Part shown: piece by piece, positions 18,591 to 27,296 of the stretch
Position numbering within the stretch: the stretch's first letter is position 1
Layout of the letters: each line of letters begins with the position of its first letter
Assembly (NCBI GenBank): GCA_035274425.1
Contig: DATEOC010000039.1
Coordinates: forward strand, 1 to 64,000
Origin: JADMIH01 sp035274425
Lineage (GTDB): Bacteria > Chloroflexota > Chloroflexia > QHBQ01 > JADMIH01
Direction: 5' to 3'
Length of the DNA: 64,000 bases
Program-made: the position numbers and the translations under genes
Notes under the pieces: model-generated
Told to the model about the DNA's origin: nothing
Database searches by the model: none
What the model saw: the letters and a program-made list of their open reading frames with translations, nothing else

Positions 18591-18740
18591 TGGACGACGG
18601 ACGACGGATTTAAACACGGAGACGCAGAGAGCACAAAGGTAACACAGAGTTTATTTTTGGTTACTGCACACCATTAATAATCTCTGTGCGTCCTTTGTGC
18701 CCTTTGTGTCTCTGTGTTTATTACCGTCGTCTGTCGTCCT
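18591..18740. repeat. Nested inverted repeats between metallopeptidase paralogues 1 and 2
   Basis: Outer GGACGACGGACGACGG (from 18593) pairs with CCGTCGTCTGTCGTCC (18723-18738). Inner CACGGAGACGCAGAGAGCAC... (18614-18648) faces the complementary CTCTGTG...TGTCTCTGTGTTTA (18682-18720). The inner unit is also found in the signal-peptide region of the gene at 38318. Confidence 0.75.
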
Positions 18741-18837
18741 TTTGTGCGGTTTTTGTGCGGACCTTTGGCTCGTTATCTTTGCTATTATCATGGCATCAGC
18801 GATTCTAGTATAAATTCAAATGTATAGGAGTGAAACA

Positions 18838-20214
18838 ATGATGCTATTGGGAGAGAGGCATAAGGGGAAGAGCCGGTGGCTCTCTGTGCTGACGTTGGTC
18901 GCGTTCAGCATATTCGCGCTCAATCCGGCCCCTTCTTATGCCCAAAACAAGGCTTATTCTTTCGGTCACTACTTCCGCGAGACAAATCAGGCGGTGGGCG
19001 GCGGCTTCTGGGAGTACTGGGTAGAGCGAGGGCAGCTTGCCCAGCAAGGCTACCCGATCTCGCAGGAGTTTGTGGAGCGCTCCGACACCAACGGTAAGGA
19101 TTACCTCGTGCAGTACTTCGAGCGCGCGGTCTTCGAGTGGCACCCGGAGACGCCCAAGACCCCCGTGCTACTCTCCCTCCTGGGCAATTTCCTCTACAAG
19201 CAGAAGTACCCGAATGGCGCGCCAGGTCAGAAGCCTAATACCACCGCAGGCTCCGTCCTCTTCAAAGAGACCGGCAAGAGGCTGGGAGGCAAGTTCCTCC
19301 AGTATTGGAATACGCACGGCGGTCTCCCCCAGCAGGGCTTTCCCATCTCTGACGAGTTCCAGGAGAAAAGCCCTACGGATGGCAAGACCTACACCGTCCA
19401 GTATTTTGAGCGTGCGGTATTTGAATACCACCCTGAGCAGAAAGACCCAAATTATCAGGTGCTCCTCTCCCTTCTAGGCTCGTTCCACTATGCGGCAAAG
19501 TACCAGTCCAACCTCAAGGGCAAGCCGGGCGATACTGACGGCGACAGCGTCCTCGACGACGCCAACGGTAACGGCACCAGCGACGTTGAAGACGACCAGT
19601 GCCCCTGGTCCCCTGAGAACTTCAACAAGATATTCGACGCCGACGGCTGCCCGGACACCCTTCAAACCCTGGTCATCTTCGCAGCTGAGGACATCAACAG
19701 CTTCTGGGTGGACAAGTTCAAGCAGGAGAACGCAGAGTATGCTGCGCCTGAGCAGTTCATAGCCTATAACGAGCCGATAGACACCCCATGCGGCCCCGCT
19801 CTCCTCAACAACGCCTTCTACTGTAGCCTGGACCACAGCATCTACTACCATTACGACTTCCTCATCGACCAGTTGAACTCGGACGGCGACTTCGCGCCCG
19901 TGACCATCCTCGCGCACGAGTGGGGCCACCTGGTGCAGGGCAATCTAGGGTTCCTGCAAGGCCAGTACCTGACTATCCAGACGGAGCTACAGGCCGACTG
20001 CTTCGCGGGAGCCTGGGCTTTACATGCGGGTGAGATGGGCTACCTCGAGGAAGGCGACCTTGACGAAGGCGCGAACTCTCTCTTCAAAGCAGGCGACGAT
20101 ATAGACTTCCCCTGGTTCAAGCCCGGCGCGCACGGCCAGCCCGAAGAGCGCATAGATGCCTTCGTAATGGGCCTCGAAAATGGCCCTGACGCCTGCCTGG
20201 AATTCACCCCCTAG
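18838..20214 (+). CDS. Secreted repeat protein with neutral zinc metallopeptidase domain (paralogue 2)
   Basis: 458 aa, same architecture as its upstream neighbour: signal peptide (LVAFSIFALNPAPSYAQ), two YW-GGL-QYFERAVFE repeats, an Asp-rich calcium-type region (DTDGDSVLDDANGNG), then the peptidase domain with HEWGH (H360) and LQADCFAGAW. Of the two ATGs next to each other, the start at 18838 has TAGGAG seven bases upstream; an in-frame ATG at 18820 lacks one. All zinc ligands are kept, so the copy is probably active. The repeats are the most conserved part among the three paralogues and the calcium loops the most variable. It is separated from its neighbours by hairpin-forming repeats, suggesting individual transcription. 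Confidence 0.87.
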   Translation: MMLLGERHKGKSRWLSVLTLVAFSIFALNPAPSYAQNKAYSFGHYFRETNQAVGGGFWEYWVERGQLAQQGYPISQEFVERSDTNGKDYLVQYFERAVFEWHPETPKTPVLLSLLGNFLYKQKYPNGAPGQKPNTTAGSVLFKETGKRLGGKFLQYWNTHGGLPQQGFPISDEFQEKSPTDGKTYTVQYFERAVFEYHPEQKDPNYQVLLSLLGSFHYAAKYQSNLKGKPGDTDGDSVLDDANGNGTSDVEDDQCPWSPENFNKIFDADGCPDTLQTLVIFAAEDINSFWVDKFKQENAEYAAPEQFIAYNEPIDTPCGPALLNNAFYCSLDHSIYYHYDFLIDQLNSDGDFAPVTILAHEWGHLVQGNLGFLQGQYLTIQTELQADCFAGAWALHAGEMGYLEEGDLDEGANSLFKAGDDIDFPWFKPGAHGQPEERIDAFVMGLENGPDACLEFTP

Positions 20215-20227
20215 AGCGCTTCGCGCT

Positions 20228-20325
20228 GACGAAAGACGAAGGACGAAGGACGAAGGACGAAGGACGAATGAGATATTTCGTCCTTCGTCCTTCGTCCTTC
20301 GTCCTTCGTCCTTCGTCCTTCGTCC
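20228..20325. repeat. Long hairpin of GACGAAG and TTCGTCC heptads
   Basis: Six GACGAAG-type units (20228-20269), a seven-base gap, then seven exact TTCGTCC units (20277-20325). The two arms are reverse complements, giving a stem of about 42 bp between metallopeptidase genes 2 and 3. Confidence 0.92.
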
Positions 20326-20397
20326 TTAAGGCACGACAAATGCTTGACGTATAGCTGGGCGCCATGCAATACTGCCACCAGCGGAGGAAGACCCACG

Positions 20398-21762
20398 ATG
20401 AGAACGTCAGGCACGGGGCGACACGCCCGAAAGCTCATTTTATTCCTGCTCTTTGCCCTCGGTGTGCTCGCACTGAGGCCAGGCGAAGCTGCCTATGCGC
20501 AGACGCGGCAAGCGCCGCCGGCACCTCAGGCGTTCGGCCACTACTTCAGCGAGACTACCCAGGCGGTGGGCGGCACCTTTTATAGCTTCTGGTATAACAA
20601 CGGTGCCGTGACCCGCTTCGGCTACCCCATCTCACCGGAGCTACAGGAGAGGTCCGAGACAGACAACAAGACATATATCATGCAGTATTTCGAGCGCGGC
20701 ATACTCGAATGGCACCCTGAGAACCGCCCGCCAAATAACGTGCTGGTCTCCCCTGTCGGCACGTATCTCTATAAGCAGCGATACCCCAGGGGCGCTACGG
20801 GCCAGCAGCCAAACAACACCTCCGGCTCCGTACTGTTCCGCGAGTCGGGCAAACGGCTGGGGGGCAAGTTCCTCGACTTCTGGAGGAAAAACAACGGCCA
20901 GGTGCAGTTTGGCTATCCGATCACCGACGAATTCATGCAGCAAAGCCCGACGGATGGCAAGACTTACCGCGTGCAGTATTTTCAGCGCGCCATATTCGAG
21001 CTACACCCGGAGATGAGGCCACCCGCCGACGTGATGCTCGTGCTGGCGGGCAGTCTCCGCTATGAAGCCAAATACCTGTCGAATGTCAGGGGGCGCACGG
21101 GTGACCGCGACGGTGATAACATAGCGGATAACGCAGACCGCTGCCCCAAGGTACCGGAAAATAGGAACAAGGTATTCGACCTCGACGGCTGCCCCGACAC
21201 CATGCAGACCCTCCTCATATTTGCCGCCGAAGACATAAATAGCTTCTGGGCGGGCGAATTCAGGCAAGCAGGCATTCGGTATCGCCCACCCGTTGATTTC
21301 GTCGCGTACACCCAGCAGGTGAGGACAGCTTGCGGCCCCGCGGTGCTGAACAATGCATTCTACTGTCCCGGCTCGCACGGCATCTACTATGACTACAACT
21401 TCCTCCTGGACCAGCTAGCCTCCGATGGCGATTTCGCACCCGTGACTATCCTCGCGCACGAGTGGGGCCACTTGGTGCAGAACAACCTCGGTATAGACAG
21501 GCGAGCAACGCACACTATTGAGCTTGAGCTACAGGCCGACTGCTTCGCGGGGGCATGGGCCGCCCATGCAGGCGACGAGGGTCTTCTCGAAGAGGGAGAC
21601 CTTGACGAAGGGGCCAACTCTCTCTTCAAAGCAGGCGACGACAGCGACCTCCCCTGGTTCGTAGAGGGCGCGCACGGCCAGCCTGAGCAGCGCTTCCGTG
21701 CGTTCGAGATCGGATTGGAGCAGGGAGTGGATGGCTGTATGTTAGATGGCGTGTTACAGTAA
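20398..21762 (+). CDS. Secreted repeat protein with neutral zinc metallopeptidase domain (paralogue 3)
   Basis: 454 aa; ATG at 20398 with GGAGGAAG upstream. A signal peptide (LILFLLFALGVLALRPGEAAYAQ region) precedes two repeats (FGHYFSETTQ ... YFERGILEWHP; ETGK replaced by ESGK in the second). One short calcium-type motif remains (GDRDGDNIADNADRCP). The peptidase domain has HEWGH (H354) and LQADCFAGAWAAH. More diverged than paralogues 1 and 2: the GGL.QQGFP core has become GAVTRFGYP/GQVQFGYP. Its stop lies four bases before the ATG of the following lipoprotein gene, so the two are probably co-transcribed. Confidence 0.87.
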   Translation: MRTSGTGRHARKLILFLLFALGVLALRPGEAAYAQTRQAPPAPQAFGHYFSETTQAVGGTFYSFWYNNGAVTRFGYPISPELQERSETDNKTYIMQYFERGILEWHPENRPPNNVLVSPVGTYLYKQRYPRGATGQQPNNTSGSVLFRESGKRLGGKFLDFWRKNNGQVQFGYPITDEFMQQSPTDGKTYRVQYFQRAIFELHPEMRPPADVMLVLAGSLRYEAKYLSNVRGRTGDRDGDNIADNADRCPKVPENRNKVFDLDGCPDTMQTLLIFAAEDINSFWAGEFRQAGIRYRPPVDFVAYTQQVRTACGPAVLNNAFYCPGSHGIYYDYNFLLDQLASDGDFAPVTILAHEWGHLVQNNLGIDRRATHTIELELQADCFAGAWAAHAGDEGLLEEGDLDEGANSLFKAGDDSDLPWFVEGAHGQPEQRFRAFEIGLEQGVDGCMLDGVLQ

Positions 21763-21766
21763 GGGT

Positions 21767-22795
21767 ATGGCTTTACTGAACTCGTTGTGGGGAATAGACG
21801 AAGGACGAAAGACGAAGGACGAAGCTTTGCTCTTACGTCCTTCGTCTTTCGTCCTTCGTCTGGTGCTCGCTGTTGCCCTGGTGCTCCTACTTATGGCCTG
21901 TACAGGTCCGTCCCTCCCCGTCCCTCCACCGCCTACCAGAGACCCCTCCCAACCTCTCGCGGGCCACAACCACCAGCATGGTGAAGGTGGAGGCGTGGAG
22001 GGGAGGTTGATAACGGTGTACGGTGGGCCTCTCAAGTCCAGCGTGGCAACGGACCCCGGAGTGTTGCAAGCCAACTCCCCTTTCACTGTAACTTATACTC
22101 TCCAGGACGGGAGCGGAAAGCCGGTCGAGCCGGGCGAGTTACAGGTAACGCACGAGAAGCTGATGCACCTTATCATCGTGAGCAAGGACTTGCAGCACTT
22201 CTCCCACATCCACCCCGACCATCTGGGCGAGGGTCGATATGCGGTGGCCGAAAGCCTTCCTACCGCCGGTGACTATCTCCTATTCAATGAATTCTTTACA
22301 GCGGACGGCAAGATGCAGCTTGAGCGCAATGCTATCACTGCTGCCGGAAGCCCCTCAGCCGGTGCCGGTGCCACTCTCACCCCAAACCTCGGACAGCCTC
22401 AGCAGGTAGACGGCCTGACGACGGTGCTGAACGCGTACCCCCAGAGGGTACGCCGCTGGTCGGCAACGACCTTCACCCTCAGCGTCAGCAAAGACGGTAA
22501 TCCTGTAAGCAACCTGGAGCCGTACCTGGGCGCGCCCGCTCACGTAGTGCTGATTAGCGCCGACACCATGCAGTTCGCTCACACGCATGGCGACGTACCC
22601 GGCGGCGCGATGTCGGGCGACATGAGCAATATGAATATGGGCAATATGGCGATGCCCACACCCCCGGCGCATTTCGGCCCCAACCTCCAATTCACCCATA
22701 CTTTCATGCAGCCCGGCTTCTACCGCCTCTGGGTGCAGTTCGGCTACGAGGGCCGCGTCGTAACGGTGGGCTATAACGTACAGGTTAGTAAATAG
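21767..22795 (+). CDS. His/Met-rich lipoprotein with two beta-sandwich-like (YtkA/FixH-like) domains
   Basis: 342 aa, exported lipoprotein (lipobox LLMACTG). After a Pro-rich spacer and a HNHQHGEGGG cluster, two related domains are seen (~70-190, ~215-340), both with a His-containing strand (LIIVSKDLQHFSHIHP; VLISADTMQFAHTHGD). A Met-rich loop (GDMSNMNMGNMAMP) lies in the second. His and Met clusters suggest copper binding, but this is inference. The N-terminal ~25 residues before the hydrophobic core come from a heptad inverted repeat (DEGRKTKDE ... RPSSFVLR), so part of the export signal is repeat-derived. It follows metallopeptidase paralogue 3 with a four-base gap. Confidence 0.7.
   Translation: MALLNSLWGIDEGRKTKDEALLLRPSSFVLRLVLAVALVLLLMACTGPSLPVPPPPTRDPSQPLAGHNHQHGEGGGVEGRLITVYGGPLKSSVATDPGVLQANSPFTVTYTLQDGSGKPVEPGELQVTHEKLMHLIIVSKDLQHFSHIHPDHLGEGRYAVAESLPTAGDYLLFNEFFTADGKMQLERNAITAAGSPSAGAGATLTPNLGQPQQVDGLTTVLNAYPQRVRRWSATTFTLSVSKDGNPVSNLEPYLGAPAHVVLISADTMQFAHTHGDVPGGAMSGDMSNMNMGNMAMPTPPAHFGPNLQFTHTFMQPGFYRLWVQFGYEGRVVTVGYNVQVSK
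21797..21861. repeat. GACGAAG/TTCGTCC inverted heptads in a signal-peptide region
   Basis: Four GACGAAG-type units (21797-21824) face four complementary units (21835-21861) inside the first 32 codons of the lipoprotein gene; a hairpin would sit just after its start codon. Confidence 0.85.
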
Positions 22796-22885
22796 GAGAT
22801 AGGGGTCGGGGGTCGGGGGTCGGGGATCAGTAATTAGGATTAGTGATGTGTCTAGCGTAACTACCGACCCCTATCTCCTATTTAC
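22788..22885. repeat. Inverted repeat with GGGGTCG heptads over a stop codon
   Basis: GTAAATAGGAGATAGGGGTCGG (22 bases, 22788-22809) is perfectly repeated in inverse at 22864-22885. The left arm contains the stop codon of the lipoprotein gene and runs into GGGGTCG heptads. Possibly a terminator. Confidence 0.8.
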
Positions 22886-22906
22886 GTAAAATGTCGTAGA
22901 AACCTA

Positions 22907-22935
22907 TTGACTGTGCGGTGATCTGGTGCTATCAT
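22907..22935 (+). promoter_or_regulatory. Sigma-70-type promoter of the L,D-transpeptidase gene
   Basis: TTGACT (22907-22912), 17 bases, TATCAT (22930-22935). Transcription would start near 22942, about 60 nt before the ATG. Confidence 0.6.
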
Positions 22936-23000
22936 AAGCACCAGTACCCTGAAGGGTGCTCTGTTATATAAGAACTCTTTTTAGACCGGAGGAGCATTAT

Positions 23001-23537
23001 ATGAAAGGGATATTCGCCGTCCTATCTAGCAAGGTGGGTAGATGCATCCTGGCAGGGCTGCTGGCCGGGGTACTCGTTAGCTCGTCATTCGGTGGGAGTG
23101 CCTACGCCACGCCCCTGGGGTCGGGCCAGGCGAGCGTCCCTGGGAGCACAGGCGCGAGTCCCGCCGCGAGGACCTATAAGTGGATAGATATAGACCTTAG
23201 CTCACAGAGGCTGCGAGCTTATGCAGGCAATACCCTCATTTATTCCACACTCATCAGCTCTGGAACCAGCCGCTACCCTACGGTAAAAGGCACATTCCGC
23301 GTATACAGCAAGATCAGGTCGCAACGGATGCGCGGTGGGACCGGGCGCGACCGCTACGACCTCCCCAACGTACCCCACGTCATGTACTTCTACGGAGCCT
23401 ACGCGATCCATGGTGCGTACTGGCACCACAACTTTGGCCGCCCCATGAGCCACGGCTGCGTCAACCTCCCCCTTGGCATAGCAGGCACTCTCTACAACTG
23501 GACGCCGATGGGGACCACTGTGGTAGTGCATTGGTAG
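23001..23537 (+). CDS. L,D-transpeptidase (YkuD/ErfK family)
   Basis: Peptidoglycan-modifying enzyme making L,D-cross-links or attaching proteins to the wall. The ATG at 23001 has GGAGGAGC upstream; the 178-aa product starts with a signal peptide (LLAGVLVSSSFGGSAYA). The catalytic domain (~60-178) has IDIDLSSQRLRAY at its start and the family motif HGAYWHHNFGRPMSHGCVNL, with catalytic Cys in SHGCVNL. Length fits the single-domain secreted members. Own promoter at 22907. Its presence indicates peptidoglycan in this organism. Confidence 0.92.
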   Translation: MKGIFAVLSSKVGRCILAGLLAGVLVSSSFGGSAYATPLGSGQASVPGSTGASPAARTYKWIDIDLSSQRLRAYAGNTLIYSTLISSGTSRYPTVKGTFRVYSKIRSQRMRGGTGRDRYDLPNVPHVMYFYGAYAIHGAYWHHNFGRPMSHGCVNLPLGIAGTLYNWTPMGTTVVVHW

Positions 23538-23550
23538 GTAATGAGTAGCG

Positions 23551-23642
23551 AGTGAAACGTGAAACGTGAAACGTGAAACGTGATGCGTGAGATTATTGCG
23601 TAATCTCCGTCGTCCGTCGTCCGTCGTCCGTCGTCCGTCGTC
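23551..23642. repeat. GTGAAAC and TCCGTCG heptad arrays abutting a start codon
   Basis: Four to five GTGAAAC units (23551-23586), a short palindromic spacer, then five exact TCCGTCG units (23606-23640) plus TC, directly followed by the ATG at 23643. Confidence 0.92.
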
Positions 23643-24416
23643 ATGCAATCAAGCACCCAATGCCCCTCCTGCGGGGCCGACAATCCTGAGGGGAAGGTCT
23701 TTTGCCAGTCGTGCGGAAGCTCGATGATGGCTAAGGCGGGCTCTGCCGCGCCTCAGCAGCAAGCTGAATCACTCCCGCCACCACCCCTACCCCCAGGCGT
23801 GACCGCGCCCGTGCAAACAGGCACGCAGCCACCACCATCGACCCGCCCTCCAATCGCCGCGCCCGGTTCATGGCCGAGGGCGCAGCAGACGCCACAGGCA
23901 TCACAGGCATCTCAATCTTCCGCCGCGAGCGCGGGGCCGCAACCTAACATTGGGCAGAGCGCACCCGCGCCTCCACCTATGACCCGCCCGCAACCAACCC
24001 TCAACACTTCGGGCAAGACGGCAGCACCGCCACCCAAGATGGGGCAATCGAGCATGCCGCCTCAGCCATCCGGACCTTCTGCGCCCACACTCAACACCAG
24101 CTCTGCACCCGCGCCACCCCCACCTCAGTCCACCGTACCCACAGGCGCGGGGAGCACTACACCGGCAGCATCAAGTCCCTGGCCGGGAATCGTCGCTTTG
24201 ATCGTGATAATAATGGTTGTCATAGGGATACTCTGGGCTACAGGCGTGATAGGCAAACCGCAGCCGGCACCGAGAAACGTCCAGCCTGGTATACAGCAAC
24301 CTATCCCACGTGGCAACAGCCCCGGCACTGTAATTGAAGAGAGTGCAGTTCTTTCCGTAAATAAGAATGGGTGGTCGTTGAACGACCACCCATTCTTATT
24401 TACGGAAGAAAGTTAA
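23643..24416 (+). CDS. Zinc-ribbon, Pro/Gln-rich single-pass membrane protein
   Basis: 257 aa, no known function. It begins with a zinc ribbon (CPSC ... CQSC, residues 7-27), followed by ~130 residues rich in Pro, Gln, Ala and Ser and one membrane span near 180-200 (IVALIVIIMVVIGILWATGVIG). No signal peptide, so the zinc ribbon is presumably cytoplasmic. The ATG stands immediately after a TCCGTCG array without a Shine-Dalgarno sequence. The last ~20 codons run through the terminator hairpin. Its composition and zinc ribbon match the tails of the two subtilases that follow on the other strand. Confidence 0.65.
   Translation: MQSSTQCPSCGADNPEGKVFCQSCGSSMMAKAGSAAPQQQAESLPPPPLPPGVTAPVQTGTQPPPSTRPPIAAPGSWPRAQQTPQASQASQSSAASAGPQPNIGQSAPAPPPMTRPQPTLNTSGKTAAPPPKMGQSSMPPQPSGPSAPTLNTSSAPAPPPPQSTVPTGAGSTTPAASSPWPGIVALIVIIMVVIGILWATGVIGKPQPAPRNVQPGIQQPIPRGNSPGTVIEESAVLSVNKNGWSLNDHPFLFTEES
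24353..24407. terminator. Bidirectional terminator between convergent genes
   Basis: 27-bp perfect stem (TTCCGTAAATAAGAATGGGT... and its complement) with a one-base loop. It lies inside the 3' end of the plus-strand gene and 3' of the minus-strand subtilase. Confidence 0.8.
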
Positions 24417-27238
24417 GGCTTGCGCCAGCCACAGTTATCGCACTGCGCCGCTCCAGGCTTCAGCATACGGCCACAGTTTGGGCATAAGGCCGCACCCTTC
24501 GGAGGAGGGGGCATGGGTCGCCCACCCGGCCCTGTAGGTTGTTGCGGTTGTGGTTGCTGCTGCGGCATGGGGTAGCCCCCCTGCGGCTGTTGGGGTTGAG
24601 CAGGCCACTGCGGGGGTGCAACTGGCGACTGAGGCTGCGGCGCAGGAGGTCTGTAGCCGGGCGGGGGTGGCTGGCCCTGTTGCGCACCATAGCCGGGTGG
24701 AGGCGGATACCCCGGCTGAGGTGGCTTGCCTTGCCCGGGCTGGACAGGCTGGCCTTGAGGGCCGTACCCGGGTAGAGGCTGCTGAGGGTAGCCCCCTTGC
24801 GGCTGCGGTGGCTGTGGGTACTGCGGAGGATAGCCAGGCTGCTGCTGCCCAGGCGGAGGTGCCGGGTAGCCTGGTGGAGGCGGCCTGTATTGCCCTTGTT
24901 GAGGGTGAGGTTGGCCTTGCGGAGGCGCGCCCTGCCCAGGGTAATAGCCGGGTGGGTATTGTGGAGGTCGCGGCTGCTGAGCGTATGGGCCACCTTGTGG
25001 TGGAGGCCAACTATAGCCAGCAGACGGTGTAGGACCCTTCCGCCTGCCGCTCATCAGCAAGATCAGCCCAACGATCAAGCTTACACCCACCATGCTACTA
25101 CCCAGCACCGCCATCAAAAGTATCCCTCCACCTGAGTCTGTCGTAGTGTTGGGGGGTATAGGCGCTGCCGTAGGCTGCGGAGCGGGAGTCGGTATGGCAG
25201 GTGCAGTTGTGGGAACTTGTCGCGTCGGTGGGATCTCAGTGGGAAGCTGCACCGTGGTGGGTTGCTGAGTTACGATGGCCTCTTGCGTCGGAGGCACCGG
25301 CGTAGGTTCCTCAGGCGTGCCTGTGGGCGCGACGTTCGGTCCGGTGCCCATGTCAAGCAAGCCATACCCGTAAGTGTTATCAAGCCCAGGATCGCCCATA
25401 TCCTTCGCGTGCTGAAGCAGGAAATCTCGCACCTCGTCCGGCTTCATATTGGGGTTGGCGCTCAAGACGAGGGCCGCCGCCCCCGCGACGAAGGGCGCGG
25501 CTGCGCTGGTGCCGTTGAATACGTTGCCTAGCCGCCCGTAGCTTCGGGAAGTCACCCCTGCCGGGGCCGAAATCTCAGGCTTGACCCGCCCGTCGTCGGT
25601 TGGTCCCTGCGAGCTGTACTCAGCGATAGTGCTCTCATTCCAGTGTACTGCCCCGACGGTGAGCGCGCCGGCGGCATCGCCTGGGCTACCGATGCTGCCG
25701 CTGGCGATGCTCTTCTCCAACTCTATCGACCCGCGCGTGAATATGTCGAAATCGACTTCCTTCACGCCCTGCTTACCCCCGACGGCTATGTAATATTGCC
25801 CATCGGAAGGGAGATTGAAGCGCATGAACTCCACAGATTCGCTCGGTGGACCCTCCTGTATATCCTCGCTTGAAGCTATCCTGTTCAGATTCTTGTCGAG
25901 CAGGTACAGGTTATAGTCTATGGTGCTTGCCTCCCAGTCATCCCACCGCAGCGTGATTGACACGCTCCCTTCGCTGAAAGCCTTAAATCCGAGCGCATTG
26001 GAGCCGTTGTAGAAGATATTCAGGCCATCCTCTCCCTGTTTGAAGCGCCCCTTGTAGTGATCGTTCCCCTCATTACCGGCTGATAAGGCCCAGAAGATGC
26101 CCCGGTCATGGGTCTGGTTGATGAGGCGTATCGCGGGGTTGGACTTGCCGTCGCTGGGGTAATAGTGGCCGCCATAAGAAGCAGATATTATATCCACGCC
26201 CTGCGACTCGAGCCACTTTATGGCGTTCTCCTCGTTGCTGTCGAAAGCCGCGAAATATAGCTCCGCGTCGGGGGCCATAGCATGGATGATCTCCGCGCAC
26301 GCGGTGCCATGTACCCTATCGTAGTCATCCACACCAGGGTTCCCCTCGATATTGCCTGAGCGATTGAACGCCTTCACCACGACGTTCCTGGGTAGCTCCT
26401 CGCCAAGCATATCCTTGTACCCCAGGAAGCCACCTACGTCAATGATGCCTACCTTCAGCCCCTTCCCGGTGAAGCCCTGGCGCTGCCACTCGTCTGCGCG
26501 GACTAACTGGACCCCTTCGGGCGTCTGCACCAGTAACGGGACAGCGGGCATGTAGGGTAGCATCGGCTCTCTGGGGATGCGCACGCGAGAGACGTGCTTG
26601 AGGTCCGCCAGCTTTTGCAGGAGAGTAGGCGGAAGGTTATCGGGGCTGATGCTGGTCGGTAGAGCTATCGGTGTGCCCACCCCGACAGTCGGTATCTCAA
26701 GCGCTTTCCCCAGTTGCTCCAGAGTGAAAGAGACGTCGAGGGACTTGCTGAAACGGTTGTCTATCTTCACACCCAGCGCCTCAAGCTGCCTTACCAGCTC
26801 GTCCTGAGCGGCAGTATCCTCGGTGTCGAGGTCAAGAGTGAGATAGACCCTGCCTGAGGGGTCTATGAGGTTACTGCGCTCGGCGAACTCACGCGCCTTC
26901 GCCTCCCCATCGCGCACGTATATCGTTTGCAGCTCGGTCAGTACCGATGCCAGCTCAGAGTCGGCCTGGGCGGGCGGGGTGAGGAGCACGCCGATTGAGG
27001 GTATGGGGAAAGGCGTGGCAGTCGTGCTGGACCTGCCACCAACGGTCATACTGATAACAATCAGCGCGATACCCGCCACGAGCAACAACCCAACCACGCC
27101 GTAAAGCGCGCTCTGCTGCCTGGACCGCTTCCCGCCATCTCCGGCAGCGCTCTCAGGCTCGCCCTCTTCGGCTAATAGATCGCCGCCAGCGCCTTCCTCT
27201 TCCAGGATTTCCTCTTTTACAGGATCATCGCTATTCAT
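24413..27238 (-). CDS. Membrane-anchored subtilisin-like serine protease with C-terminal zinc ribbon (paralogue 1)
   Basis: 941 aa. Acidic cytoplasmic N-tail, membrane span ~44-66, an extracytoplasmic region with an N-terminal proregion-like part, then an S8 catalytic domain: Asp in GIIDVGG, His in RVHGTACAEI, oxyanion Asn in SAGNEGND and Ser in NGTSAAAPFVAGAAAL. A second span (~690-715) is followed by a ~200-residue Pro/Gly/Gln-rich tail and a zinc ribbon (CPNCGRMLKPGAAQCDNCGW). Both ends should be cytoplasmic with the protease outside. The ATG at 27238 has GGAGGAGC upstream. Tandem with a second copy. Target unknown; a sensor or signal-transducing protease is one possibility. Confidence 0.87.
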   Translation of the reverse strand: MNSDDPVKEEILEEEGAGGDLLAEEGEPESAAGDGGKRSRQQSALYGVVGLLLVAGIALIVISMTVGGRSSTTATPFPIPSIGVLLTPPAQADSELASVLTELQTIYVRDGEAKAREFAERSNLIDPSGRVYLTLDLDTEDTAAQDELVRQLEALGVKIDNRFSKSLDVSFTLEQLGKALEIPTVGVGTPIALPTSISPDNLPPTLLQKLADLKHVSRVRIPREPMLPYMPAVPLLVQTPEGVQLVRADEWQRQGFTGKGLKVGIIDVGGFLGYKDMLGEELPRNVVVKAFNRSGNIEGNPGVDDYDRVHGTACAEIIHAMAPDAELYFAAFDSNEENAIKWLESQGVDIISASYGGHYYPSDGKSNPAIRLINQTHDRGIFWALSAGNEGNDHYKGRFKQGEDGLNIFYNGSNALGFKAFSEGSVSITLRWDDWEASTIDYNLYLLDKNLNRIASSEDIQEGPPSESVEFMRFNLPSDGQYYIAVGGKQGVKEVDFDIFTRGSIELEKSIASGSIGSPGDAAGALTVGAVHWNESTIAEYSSQGPTDDGRVKPEISAPAGVTSRSYGRLGNVFNGTSAAAPFVAGAAALVLSANPNMKPDEVRDFLLQHAKDMGDPGLDNTYGYGLLDMGTGPNVAPTGTPEEPTPVPPTQEAIVTQQPTTVQLPTEIPPTRQVPTTAPAIPTPAPQPTAAPIPPNTTTDSGGGILLMAVLGSSMVGVSLIVGLILLMSGRRKGPTPSAGYSWPPPQGGPYAQQPRPPQYPPGYYPGQGAPPQGQPHPQQGQYRPPPPGYPAPPPGQQQPGYPPQYPQPPQPQGGYPQQPLPGYGPQGQPVQPGQGKPPQPGYPPPPGYGAQQGQPPPPGYRPPAPQPQSPVAPPQWPAQPQQPQGGYPMPQQQPQPQQPTGPGGRPMPPPPKGAALCPNCGRMLKPGAAQCDNCGWRKP

Positions 27239-27250
27239 AGCTCCTCCACT

Positions 27251-27290
27251 CTTCTTTTCTCTTCAACCGAACGGTTGAAGAGAAAAGAAG
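27251..27290. terminator. Hairpin between the two subtilase genes
   Basis: CTTCTTTTCTCTTCAACCG pairs perfectly over 19 bp around AA. It lies between the stop of the upstream paralogue (27297) and the start of the downstream one (27238), so it could attenuate read-through. No U-run follows outside the stem. Confidence 0.65.
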
Positions 27291-27296
27291 GAAAGA

